Made by a program: the position numbers and the translations under genes
Notes under the pieces: generated by a model
What the model was told of the DNA's origin: nothing
What the model saw: only the letters and a program-made list of their open reading frames with translations
Databases searched by the model: none
NCBI GenBank assembly: GCA_036362985.1
Contig: JAYGXS010000004.1
Span: 29,726,562-29,790,561 of the forward strand
Origin: Ligula intestinalis
Lineage: Eukaryota > Platyhelminthes > Cestoda > Diphyllobothriidea > Diphyllobothriidae
Length of the DNA: 64,000 nt
Direction of reading: 5' to 3'
Shown: in pieces, positions 12,701-25,800 of the stretch
Layout of the letters: each line of letters starts with the position of its first letter
Numbering within the stretch: the first letter of the stretch is position 1

Positions 12701-15700
12701 AAACAAGTCTTGACAGCAAAACCTATATATATGGAAGGGTGTATTTTATCCAAGTTTTTTAATTAAGTAATTAATTTCGTAGAGCTGTGTTGTATTTTAA
12801 AGTATATATTCGAGCATTCCTTTTAAAAACTAAAAACGGGATGGCTTCTAAGACTGCTCACTTACCTATCACGTTTGGTTGATGGTTGTCTGATGTAAAA
12901 GACTTATATTGAACATGCCTCATTAGCTTACTTGACATTCTTTTTATACTGCCTTTCAGTAAATTATTAAACTGAGGATATGCTGCTATGGGGGTTTATT
13001 TTCATAGCTTAAGGGAGGTGTGTCCTGTTTCCCTCTCGAAAATTTCATGACTAGGCTATGGTTCGATTATCATAGAGTTGTGAGTTCAATTTAAAAAACG
13101 GTTTTAGTACATCATTTAAGTTTGTTTTAATTGCCGGAATTTAAATGTAAGGGTTTAACCAATATAACTTACTGTAGCGAATTTTCATTTTTTCGTTTTA
13201 TTCAACCTTATACCTTCAAAACTCGAAAATAACAAGTCTTTAATAGCACTGATGGCCACTTAAAATGTAAAGTGGACAACTTTTGATGCAAAAAGAAGTC
13301 TTAAAAGGGGCCTTGACTATCAGTAGTGCGTTGTGTCGCATGCGTATTATTCACGACTTCAGCAGAAATTGAAAGCCTTACTTATATATTGAAATATTGT
13401 AAGATTATGTAATATATATTTCATTAATAAACTGACATCAAACGACGGCCTGAATATCAGTATCAGTATCAGTTTATTGAAGGAAAGATAGGCGAATGCC
13501 TTTGAACTCCCTGTTGGTAACAGGATGATATGAAATAAGTTGATACAAAGAAAAATTTAAACTTTACGACAGTTACATGTTCCGGGAAGACAGTCTTCAC
13601 ATTGAAAAAATAGAGGTGGTTTTTGGAATTTCAAATTCTTCACTAAGTTTGTGAGAGGAGTAATTTGATGGATATGTGGCTGGCATTACCACAAGGTCGA
13701 ACCATCTGTTCCCCTATCCGACTGACTAGCATACAAAATCGTTTAAAATTGCAGTGGGATATTCAGTAATCATATGACTAAGTGCTAACTGCGCCCATGT
13801 TGCTTATTTCAATAACTTAACAAAAGTAGACTCGTGGACAGCGAGGCCATTCCGTTTAAACTAAATTGCACACTAATGCAAGAAGGTGGTTTGAAAATTG
13901 CTCGGAAACGCAGTTAGGCATGCAAGGTATATTAATGTTTCTTTTCACCAAAATTGGTCAGCAATGAAGCGAAAACGGAAAAATAAGCCTCAGTTAAAAA
14001 GTATTGACTCATATTTTCAGTAAAAGCGATGTATCTTATTGAAAAACAGTAAATTTATGTTCATACGGTGAATAAATAACCAATTTGCATTGATATAATC
14101 CACTAAAATATTATTATTTGCAAGTTTTGTCCTTCGAGTTTTCGATAAACATATTTCATTGATTGCTTACTTTTTGAATGTTCCACAGATCTGATATTCT
14201 GTTAAACGTTAACTTTGTGATGACTGTAATTTCCAAATAACCAGGACACTGTTGCGGATAGCAGCAAATGTTTTAACGAAAACCGGGCATATTTCTCCCT
14301 CTGCGAGATCGTAACTCAAAATGTATTCTTGGAATGCCCTCCAGATTGAGCGGTTGGGTATTTGGGACTGAAAGAGAATGCATGATATAATCGACATAGA
14401 ACGTGAACATTTAAAAGCTAGGACTGAATTAGGGAACCATATTACAGCTTGCTACTCTGCTCATTACCCATAGTATGGGCCCACTATGAAAATCTGTAAC
14501 GAACATAACCTTGAGAGATAAGCCCTATTGCGGCTCTTTGGATTGGAGAGGATGACCGATCAAATACTTGAAATATGTTCTTGACAGCAACATTCCGAAT
14601 TAAAAAAAAGCAGGAATAAAAATGAGAAAGTCATTTAGACAGTCCGCAAACCATCCGAATACACTCCCTATTTGAAGCACGTTGTTGTCTGGTATGTTTT
14701 ATTCGACCATGTATGAAAGGAAAACCCTCAACTGGACTGACTGTTCCAATACAAACATTCGAAAGCTGTAATAAAAAGTGATCGAAAGTCCCAGTTCGGC
14801 CACTGTCACAAAGCTCACCTTTGTGTTACTTCTTTTAAATTGTACAGGTTACAGCATTGACTCAATTTGCAAGTGTAATTCCTACATGCAGTTTACAGTG
14901 GCAGTAGATAGCTGAAAATTCAAAGTAAACTCTATAAGTTTTACCAAGACACCTGGATGAGATAGACTTAAAGGAATAATTTCCTTTGGAAGATCATGGG
15001 GCCAACTGAACAAAAGCATTCGGTATCCACGAATGAATATCTACCATTGAAATTTCTTTTCCTTGTTCTTGACACTAAGAACGTAACCTTAGTTTGCATC
15101 TAAGGGGAAATAATCTAATGTGATTTTCGTTTCATGATTTGTAAAATAAAACCTTTCCGCAAAATACGGTGGCCGGGTGTAGAAAACCATTTATTTTGAA
15201 CGTCCATCCAGTATGCCACTTAACTGCCCAAATGCTGATCGATCATTGATTTTACTGACCGAATAAAATTTGAAGCAGAAGACGAATGTTTAGCAATAAC
15301 AACATTTGTGGATAATTCCTAGTCTTAAGGCTTGTCATATTTGCTCATTGTTATGCAGGTTCGGGAGGGAATTCCAAATGGATCAGTTGTCGGTGTGGTG
15401 AGAGCCATAGACCCCGATGCTGGAGAAAATGCACGCATATCCTACGCACTCTCCTGGCCCAAAGGGACGAAAAGCGAGGACATGGTCTTCACAGTCGACC
15501 AGAATGGAAACGTTATGTCAACTACTGTATTGGACAGGGAGGCCGTTCCTTATGGATACAATTTTACGGTAATTAAATTGTCTTCTTGGTGTTTGAGTGT
15601 TCTAGTATGAAAATGGCTGAATGGCGACTACGACGATACAGTTGGCACAGACATTTTCATCTATTTACTTTTCAGAGTCACGCCTTAACCCCCTCTCAAA

Positions 15701-18700
15701 GCGTCGGTAATGCTAACTTGCATGGCCGCCTTAACGAAACACAGGAATACGAACGCCCCGCCGACTTAAAATTCGTTGTCTTACGATAAATTTTATGAAG
15801 GCCGAGCATCCCCATGCCTTAGTTCTAAAACCAGCCCTAACATGAATTTATCCTGTACCCTGAATCTTAATCCAAGGCCTACACTTACCTAAATCTTACA
15901 GTTAACACGAACCCTAACAGCAACTCATAACAAAATCCTGACCCTAATTTCAACTCTGACTTTAACCCAATCATCTCAATCTTACACCTAACCTTAAGCT
16001 GAACTAAAATACTTATCTAGATTCGTGACCTAATTTCCGCTGAAGATGCCTTAAGGCCGCATGTAATTTTGGGCGGTTCTTTGTCCTTTATATCCTACCA
16101 GTAGAGCCTTGTCATGCTCCCTAAATTGGGCTACTTAAATGAATATGTTGACGTAGTGAATAGTTACTGAAGCAATGGTTTGCTAGATGACCCTTTTCCG
16201 GTAGGGAGGACTTGTTTGACCATGTGACCAGGACACGGGACCAAAACCCACGCCACATTCCAAGAAATTAGGTTAAGGATTAACTTGTGGCTGGGATTAT
16301 GTTAATTTTTAAGTGTGAGGTACAAGGTAATAGTAGGTTTCAGGTTTAGTTTAGGTCTGAAGTTATGATCTAGGTTAAAATGTGGTGTTATGTAGGGGTT
16401 AAGTTACGGGAATATTCATTCCACCCTGGTATTGATCGCACAGCTACCTACTTGAGCTGGACCAAGCATTCCTATTCCTGTGGCCTGTTGACTTAATCAT
16501 AATAGGCATCCCTACAAAACCTTTAACAGGCGGCAACAATGGATTCCGTGAGATACAATATGGTGCGATTGATTTTTAGGTCGTCATCTTCGGTCGAAAA
16601 CTAGCATTCTACATGAGAATTGCAGGATTTTCTAATTGACATCTTAGTTCTTTGCCAAATTCTATTAAGTTCGTATGGTCTTCGAAAACTTGTATATTAA
16701 ATACCCCAGCATGCTGCTACTTAAAGTACGGCTCAGATTTTGTACGACATGCCGACATTTTTGACAGAATGATACTCACTCGCTAATCGTCATTAAGTAA
16801 GATGTTACTACTGATTAACTTGAAGCCTATTCTCAAGTCATTTTAGTCACGCTAGGATGCTGGATTTTTGACGAGCTTCTTTATGATCGCTAATAAAAAT
16901 ACTGTACTATAAAATAGCTACTTAAGACATATGCACTTTTATCATAAATTTTGACTGCCATCATAAATTAAAATATATTTAGGGAGAACATGCACGAAAA
17001 TCATTTCTTGCACTAGTTTGGTAGAGAATTCTGTCTTCTTTAAATTCCATACCTAAAATGGTAGATTTCGGTGGAGTGTTGATTCATAATACATCGTTAA
17101 TGTCAATTAATTAATGCTGCCTATACTGTATGAAACATATTTTACACGAGATGCAACATTTTATGAAAACTGTGTGACTACTTCCTCAAACCGCAGGCAA
17201 AACGTACTTTTACTTAAACGGGATGTGCAGAGTATGCATTTTGTTAACCTATAATTCAGGGGCAGCAGTCAGTAGGTATAAAAATTATTCGGCAACTTCG
17301 AAACTTCTTTAAATCTAAAGATACCCTTTCTTTAATTATGGCATTTACAGAAGGCATAATTTGCTAACAGCCAAGTACAAGAATGAATTTTTGTGTATTT
17401 TTTTTCTAAAAATGTATTTGAATTTTTATCGGTAGTCAAAATCAATGATAAAAATGCACACTACGAAAAAAGCCATTTTTACAGTACATACTGTTTTAGC
17501 GGTCATAAAGAAACTCGCTGAAATGCCAGTATCCAGGTTATCAGCCTTATAACCTTAAGCAATGACGACTGGCGAGTGACTATCAATCTTTTGCAAGTTT
17601 TGGCATTTTGCGTAAATTCTGAGTCATACTAGGGTGAAGTAATTCCGAATACTAGTCATCCACCGCTCCAAAAATGACTTACTAACCTGGTTAAGAATGG
17701 TTAAAGTAACAACTTAATTGAGAGTGAGATCATCGTCTTCACTAATGAATTGTGCGCCAGATACTAATAACATAAGCAACATGTGATTTTAATGATTCCC
17801 GTCTCACGCGTGCAGGTTGGGCGCTAGAACTGTTTAATAACTGCCTTGTCGTATTTGTCTCGGCAGCTAGTATATGAGCAACCATCTAGTCATTTGACAA
17901 ACAGACATTCGTTTTAAATTTTAAAAGGTTTCAGTCTGTTCTAAAGCCTCTATGCACCTTGAAAGAGCCCTAGTATTGAGTTAAATTTTCTGCTTTGACC
18001 TTTTTTTATGCACTGGTTATCCGATGACACTTCCCGCGCGTTTCGCCGAATTCCTAATCTTAATATTTCGTGTGCTGTTGTTTTTGCACAATAATTAGAA
18101 CTGCCAATCAAACAGGACATTGCTGGCTTTATAAATGTATTTGGCTGCCCCTCCTAGATCTGTATCACGTCATTTCCTCTGAATGCAAGTCTAAATCCAA
18201 GACGTCAGACGAGTTGATTGCCTGTTAAGACGAACTAATCGGATTGTCTCCGTTGATTGCCTGTGGATCCATTTTTTCGTTTTTCAAATCAACTTGTCTT
18301 GGCAGTTTACTTGTAGTTATGACATGTTTACCGATACGCCTCATTTGTCTGGTAAATAACTCACGCTATAAAAGTTTTACTGCTTGTTATGACGCTCTTT
18401 AGTGAAAAATTGATTGTAATTTACAGTCAGCAGATATCTTCTAATTTAAACTGAATTGTTTTAAGAATGTGCCGGTTGAAAATGCTGAATGTTTTAGACG
18501 CACAGCTAAGTGCAACAATCTTTGCGACAGATGTTGCCTCTGCTTCAGTTAAAGACTTTTTTGACTTTTATGGCATTGAAATAAAATTTACGCAGACACA
18601 GGTTCTTAAATTAATCCTACAGATGGCGGTTATGCATAAAAATATTTGATGAAATGCACCACGCTTAATTTAGCAGATAATTTAAATTAACCACAGAACT

Positions 18701-21700
18701 GAAATTTCCAAAAAATAATAGGCTTAGATTACATTTATTCTTCTCTTGTCGATAAAGTTCTCAAACAGTCACTTAAATATAAATTTTAAAAAGTAGATTG
18801 AATCAAAATCCTTCAAATTTTCCCTATGGACAACATACGTGCCTGCTAGTACTTGCAAATATTTTTCGTTAAGAATCTGTTGAAGCAAGAACCCCAAGAA
18901 AACTACTTTCTTAGAGACTGAACGCCGCATTTTCTCTAGCATCACGAGTTTTGCATCAGAGTTAGCCATTTGAGTTTTTTTCTTTACGTCCAACTTCAGG
19001 CGTTTTGTGTTCTTCTAGGGATAGGGTGGCCAAACTTAATTAACTGGACATGCCGTTTTATTCTCGCGCAGGGCTGACAAACGCGCGTTTTACTAGGCGC
19101 AGTTTGCGAAGCAGTGCGAAAATCAGTTTGCTCCTGCTTTCCATCCTTACGCCTTAAGAGCGGAAGTCTCTTCAATGAGTATTTGAATAATGGAAATAAA
19201 CCATTTTTCATAATATTGCGCCTTTTTACTGGCACACATCTGCGTAGGCGTCGATCAAAGAAGCTGAAGTTTTGAGGAAGTACTTAAGAGGACGATTATG
19301 GGTTGAAGTAGTGACGGTTCTTTAGTGTTGTGTGATACTCTGCATGGTCCACCCTATTTATGTATCCTTAGGTCTCTCCGAATCTGCAGCTATGCAAAGA
19401 TGACAACACGATACTAATTTCGAATACTGAATAAGCAAAATGTAGGAAATGAACTGGGTTTAGTCTAAACATGTGATATTGCACTCGTTATATTTTAAGT
19501 TTTCTTTATGTATCTGTCGGTTTTCTAATCCGTGGACTCGCACTAGTTAAATGTATAAAAGGGTATTTTCCCCTAGTAAACAAGAGAGAAAATGGCATAG
19601 ATATTCGGGGTTCACAAAAATTAATTAACCGACGACAGTAGTTTCAGTAGTGCCACCCATATACCGCTAGTCCCAGCATTTGTCCTATGAAAACATTGGT
19701 TATAGGGGTTTTATGGGTAGGGAATGAAGAAAGGCAGTGTAATGTATTTTAATTTTTGCGATATGTATTAAATGTTATTGTATTTAGAACAGTTTCTGAT
19801 TAAGACGCGTAGATTCTCCTAATCTGTATTACCATTTAACTTACTCTGGAAATGGCGTTTAAAAGGTCGTCTGCTGTAACTTAACTGATATCTAACTTAC
19901 CGTTGTGGAGTATGATTAATATAGTCCGCGACGCGCACACCTTTTATGTACATGCGGAACAAATTACTCCAACCGGCCACGGGAAACAAATTAAACTATA
20001 TGTTTTCACTTTCCGCCTACTCCTAAAAATTTATTTCACTGCCTATTGGAATGCCCTCGCCAAATCAAGTGCGCTTCTTAAACCACTTTTGCCAGTACAC
20101 CTTCTCTTTGGTGAGCTTCTATTTGGGTCCATATTATGTTCAAACATAACATTACATAGCATGCCGTAATCTCTAATTGCCACCTAAGCCAAATTTACTG
20201 GTCGAACTCTATGTATAATTACTATATGCAAAGAACATAGAATCCATTTATTTTCCACCAAATTCCAAATTTATAATTTGGCTCTGCTTTTTTAAACTTT
20301 TTAACCAAACGCGTTCGCGCAGACACTATTTAAATTACTGGATTCAAAATCTATCCCAAGCTATAATTAATGTTATTTAAACACAATATTAAATAGCAAA
20401 AGTGACTTAAGATTGACTTATTAATGTACTTCTCCGTATTGGCATTTGTAAATAGTTAACTTATGTCTTAGTTCCTCATTATAAGCGTTTTTCTGAGGCA
20501 ATTATATTATCATAACCCTTAACGTGCAAGCTTCTTTATTGAGCATTTTATTAGCACCAGGAGAGCATTCGCTACCGACGCAGCAATGACTTGGTTAAAT
20601 ACTGCAAATATTTGTCTTATTTCTCCTTTTAGTTAAATTACAACGCTTTTCTTCTAGATAGTCGGAAAGGACCATGGCGAGCCATCATTGAATGCAAGAG
20701 CTCAGGTGCACATCGATCTTCTTGACGTTAACGATTGCGTCCCAGTGTTTGCAAAGGAAAACTACACCTTTCTGATAACGGAGGATTGGGGAACCATTTT
20801 CAAGGTACCGCGCCTTGTGGGAGTTGTCTCAGCGACCGACTGCGACTCAAACGAGTACAATAGGATTACGTACAGCATTCTGGACAAGAGCAGCCTATTT
20901 AACGTAAGTCCGATTCGTATTAAGCCAACCTTGTTACAGATCCCTGTGCAGGTACTTTTAGGATTCGAAAGTTGACTTTGAAATAACTCCTTTTCTATTT
21001 ATCCTTTCATTTTAATAGCTAACCTTTAGTTTTTATGCACTTATCGGTAAATGTTTTCCACAGAAATATATTCTCTGGAAATGCGTTTTCAGAGGAATGG
21101 TCTTCTATTTATATGAAATCAGACAACGCTGGCTTTATACAGATTAAAAAAATCAGATATGCACGTAATCTAAAAATGCAAAGGTAAGGGTAGCTCAGTC
21201 AGCTTAAAGTAATCAACGAGCATTTTGTGAGACGGTTATCCTGTTTAGGCGTTTAAATAAAAATATTTCGTATTCCTGGCGCAGGTTTCGTGCTTTTGAC
21301 CCGGACAATTTCACTCTACAGCACGTTAAATTCCTAGTTTTATTGCACAATCAACGCCTTAATTTTTCACAAGGCAGTGCTCATACATTTTATTTAGAAG
21401 TGCTTCGCCACGGTTTAATTTACCGAACGACCCAAATAGGCTGGCTCGTGAATGCCATGCTTGGCGTTTTGATGAAGCACACATCCAAAAGATTAACCCA
21501 ATGCTTCTTATTTTGGGTTATCTATAGATACCTTAGAGTATACGATTCAGGAACGCAATTTTTATCCCCCGTTAGTAACTTTATTTGACCTACCGTCGAC
21601 TCACTCTCTCTATAAATGACCACTTTTTATTGCGACATTTAGTTCACAGACGTGTATATACCGTAATATGATCATTGAGCGCTTCGCTTCTCCTTTTTTT

Positions 21701-22015
21701 ATAAATAACGTCTTCATCCTTATTTTCCCGACGGGACAAAAAAGAGATGCGTAAATGGATCGCAATATAAAAAACAGCCTTTTTAAAAAACAGCGTTTCC
21801 ATTATAACAGTACAGCGCGTACTCTTCACGTGGACCTTGCTTTGGTCCACCTAGCGGAAAATTCCGAACCAACCAATGGCTAACAGGCAAGTTAAAGTAG
21901 ATACGTTGAGCACAGTAAGAAATTAGGGTAGGCAGTGTCGCAGAATATATTTCACATGGGAAAGGTAGGAAAAGTGCTCCGATGATGTAGATCCGAGAGT
22001 TCCCGAAAGGTGAGG

Positions 22016-22055
<40 letters not shown>

Positions 22056-22832
22056 CTAATAGAAGCGAAGATGCGCGTCCCCGGACATAAATGAGAAGAT
22101 AAGGCGATCTCGGGAACCATTGTTTTATCGTCCTGACGTTTCAAAAGCGTACAGGCTTCNNNNNNNNNNNNNNNNNNNNNNNNNNNNNNNNNNNNNNNNN
22201 NNNNNNNNNNNNNNNNNNNNNNNNNNNNNNNNNNNNNNNNNNNNNNNNNNNNNNNNNNNNNNNNNNNNNNNNNNNNNNNNNNNNNNNNNNNNNNNNNNNN
22301 NNNNNNNNNNNNNNNNNNNNNNNNNNNNNNNNNNNNNNNNNNNNNNNNNNNNNNNNNNNNNNNNNNNNNNNNNNNNNNNNNNNNNNNNNNNNNNNNNNNN
22401 NNNNNNNNNNNNNNNNNNNNNNNNNNNNNNNNNNNNNNNNNNNNNNNNNNNNNNNNNNNNNNNNNNNNNNNNNNNNNNNNNNNNNNNNNNNNNNNNNNNN
22501 NNNNNNNNNNNNNNNNNNNNNNNNNNNNNNNNNNNNNNNNNNNNNNNNNNNNNNNNNNNCGAGATCGCCTTATCTTCTCATATATATATATGTATATTCA
22601 CTCAGATCTGCAGAGACAGCGAATGGCAGGTGGTGAGGCGCTGATGAACTGCGGTTCGATGAAGTGCTTATGACCCATCTGGTAGACCCCAGTGGTAAAC
22701 CAACTGCGCCGTCTGTAAGTGCGTTTGTTTGTGTTGTCAGACCAGCTGGGGTTCAGGGTTATGCTTGGCTGATGAAGGCTAACAAGCCCGAAACAGTTCT
22801 GTATCAAGATACCCCCAGATGCTGTCATCCTG

Positions 22833-22872
<40 letters not shown>

Positions 22873-25800
22873 CAGAAAGGGGGGTATGACAGCATCTGCT
22901 GGGTCATAAACACTTCATCAAACCGCAGTTCATCAGCGCCTCGCCACCTGCCATTTGCTGTCACTGCTGATCGGGTGTATATTCACTGATAAATGTGCGA
23001 ACACCGATCGAATAGGCTTCCGAACTAAACAAAGTTCATGTGGTGGTCAGAGGTCCCCAACGGGTGACCGCCTGCCAGGCCGATTCCGGCCAAGTCATGA
23101 TAGCAGTAAAGGGGGTATGACAGCATTTGGGGGTCACTTGATACAGAACTGTTTCGGGCTTATTAGCCTTTATCAGCCAAGCATAACCCTGAACAGCAGC
23201 TGGTCAGACAAAACAAACAAACGCACTCACAGACAGCGCAGTTGAAGCGAAAATGCATGTCCCCGGACATACATGAAAAAAAGAGATGATCTCAGGAATA
23301 ATGAGTATAATATCCTGACGTTTCGAAAACGTACAGGCTTGTATCGTCGGAGGTTGGTGTTTGTACACGCCTCACAGTCTTTTATAGGTGTTACAACTGA
23401 CTTCTCGTTCGCTCTACGTCTATTGGCGCTAGATCCCCTGCGGGGGCGGGGCTGGAGCTCCGTCATCGCCCTGCTGACCAGGGTTTCTCACCATCACCTC
23501 GTCGGAGGGGGAGAACAGTGTTCGTCGGTTTCATAAACACGTCTCTCCTTTTTCGTCCGCCTTGTAGGACCTCGAATCTTCAGACATTTATTTATGCATG
23601 GAATGGATGCAGGAATGGATGCGGAGCGCTCTACTTGGCTTCCCGTGTGGGCGGCTAGGCTTCTCAAACAGGCGACCACCTGCCAGGCCGATGTCGGCCA
23701 AACTATTAAAGCGCAGAGAGAGATGACAGGGTTTGGGATAATTTGATGCGGAACTGTTTCCAGTTTATTAACCTTCGTTCAACCCAACATAACTCGGACC
23801 ACCAGCTGGGCCAGACAATAAAAACATGCGAATTCGCAGATGGCGCAGATGGTCCACCACTAAGGTCTGCCAAATGGGTCATAAGAACTTTATCGAACAG
23901 AATTTCATCACTGCCTTGTTGCCTGCCATTTACTGTCGCTGGTGTGCAGCCGCTCCTGAGTGAATATATACCCGATCTACAAAATGGTAGGTGCTGAGGC
24001 AAGAGACGAGCGACCACGAGACTGTGTCTATTCACACAAAGCACGTTAGAGCAAGTCGTTTTCACACAAAGGCTAAGTGCATGTAAAGGGCCGCGCAAAG
24101 GGTATAGTCCGAGACAATGGGCCAATCAGTATTGAGAATACAATGACTGGCCGCAGTGAGGTAGTGTGCGACGCCTTTGTATGTGTTGCCTCATCATGGG
24201 TATAGCGGCATTCCCAATAGTTACTCAAAACTGCTCTCATCCCTCTCTACTATTATGACTTGTCCGGCATCGGCCTGGTAGGTGCTCCTCCGTTTCGGGA
24301 TTCCCAGCTAACCACGCGAAGTTTGTTTCCTTCGAGAAGCCTATATGATCTGTGGTCCCACATTCCTGAGTAAATATATATCCGTTCTGCAGTGACAAAG
24401 AATAGCGGGAGAGGAGGCATTCTCTCTTACTGCAGACCGTGTATATATTCACTCAGAAATGTGCGACCACCGATGAATGAAGGCAAATTAGCCCGAAACT
24501 TTTCTGTATCAAGTTACCTCCGTACGCTCTCGTCCCGCTGTGATATGCATATAACTACCGATGATTTGCATTTGAGAGTTTGTCAGATTTGAATAATTCA
24601 GTTGACCCAAATGTGAAAACTTGTTGGCCTCCGGAGGATTCAAACCCAAACCGTGGGTAGCCTTTCACTCAGCCAACGCTCAACCATTGAGTTACGAAGG
24701 CCTCCATAGCTTAATGGTAGAGCGTTGCCTGTACTAAATCCTCCCCTGCTGTGTGGGTTCGACTCCCAACAAGGCTGCTAAATGTTCCCCATTGGGTCAA
24801 CTGAATGGATTATGCAGTAAATGCAAAATATCAGTCATGTTTCTATTCCATTGTTCATCTTCGGTAACTGTGCAGATTTTTAGTGAACTGAGTTGAAAGT
24901 CACGAATGAAAGAAAACGTTCGCGTTACAGGTATTTGCATGTTTGAGGAAGAAGGAAGGTCGAGGATCGGATTAAGTTGTTGATTATTCTGAGCTGTCGT
25001 GTCGATGCGAAAGTCTATCGTCAGAGCTAAAAGCGTCCACAAAAAACAAGGGACAGTTATGGGGGGTATGAGCCATTCAAACGTTATAGAGTAGGGGGAG
25101 ATTAGAGTGAGGGAGAGTCCACCGTCAGGGATAATAGCTTCCACGAAAACAAGCAAAGGTTGTGGGGGATAGGAGCCAGTCGAACGTCATACAGGCAGAG
25201 AGAGAGAGAGAGAGTGGAGTTAAAAGTTTTTCTTTCTCATTAGCAAATAAGGCGCTGGCTCAAAAAAGGGATATACTTGTTGGCCCTCGGGTCATTCGTC
25301 GATTTTGCGTTATCAATTTTACTTAAAGTCTTGCCTAATTCCATAGCAAACATCGAAGTCAAAAACTATTATTCTCCATTTATTTTTGCCTTTAGATAGA
25401 TGAAAACGGCGCAGTTACCTCTGTTGCACTCTTGGACCGCGAGATAGCATCTCGGCATAACATCCAAGTGATTGCCATTGACGGTGACCCGGACCCACCA
25501 CTTTTGAGTGAGCATGGTGAAGGCAGCCACGGTCTCACAAAAAGCCAACGAAAAGATGTAGTAAATACAGCTATCGCGACTGTGCAGATCTATGTTGAGG
25601 ATCTCAATGACAATGCCCCCACCTTCGTCTACCCTAACAGCGCATCCAACATGGTAAGCGTTAAACGTTACAGCCTTGGGGCTTGTAAGGAATGCAGAAA
25701 CATATTGGACTTATGTTGAAATCCCATTTGTGTGTCGTCAGCTTAGTCATACGAACTTATTTCCTTGTCTATACACGAGTAAATCTCATCAAACGCTGTC

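Larger units (their letters stand above)
21960..24590. repeat. Cluster of inverted and direct copies of one repeat family
   Basis: Several blocks recur in both orientations. CAGAACTGTTTCGGGCTT-type sequence is at 22785-22810 (inverted), 23140-23165 and 23745-23765. GGTGGCGAGGCGCTGATGAA-type is at 22630 and inverted near 22940. CCAGGCCGA-type is at 23070-23090, 23675-23700 and inverted near 24260. The CCGGACATA.ATGA block is at 22081 and 23263. The cluster also holds two hammerhead-like tails, two TA microsatellites and the assembly gap. Only short non-conserved frames occur, so the family is probably non-autonomous or the non-coding tail of a retroelement. Confidence 0.65.

Noticed and set aside
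25198..25216. Short GA-rich repeat as a CRISPR-like array or regulatory site
   Set aside because: Simple microsatellite; no spacer structure, and CRISPR is not expected in this eukaryotic sequence.
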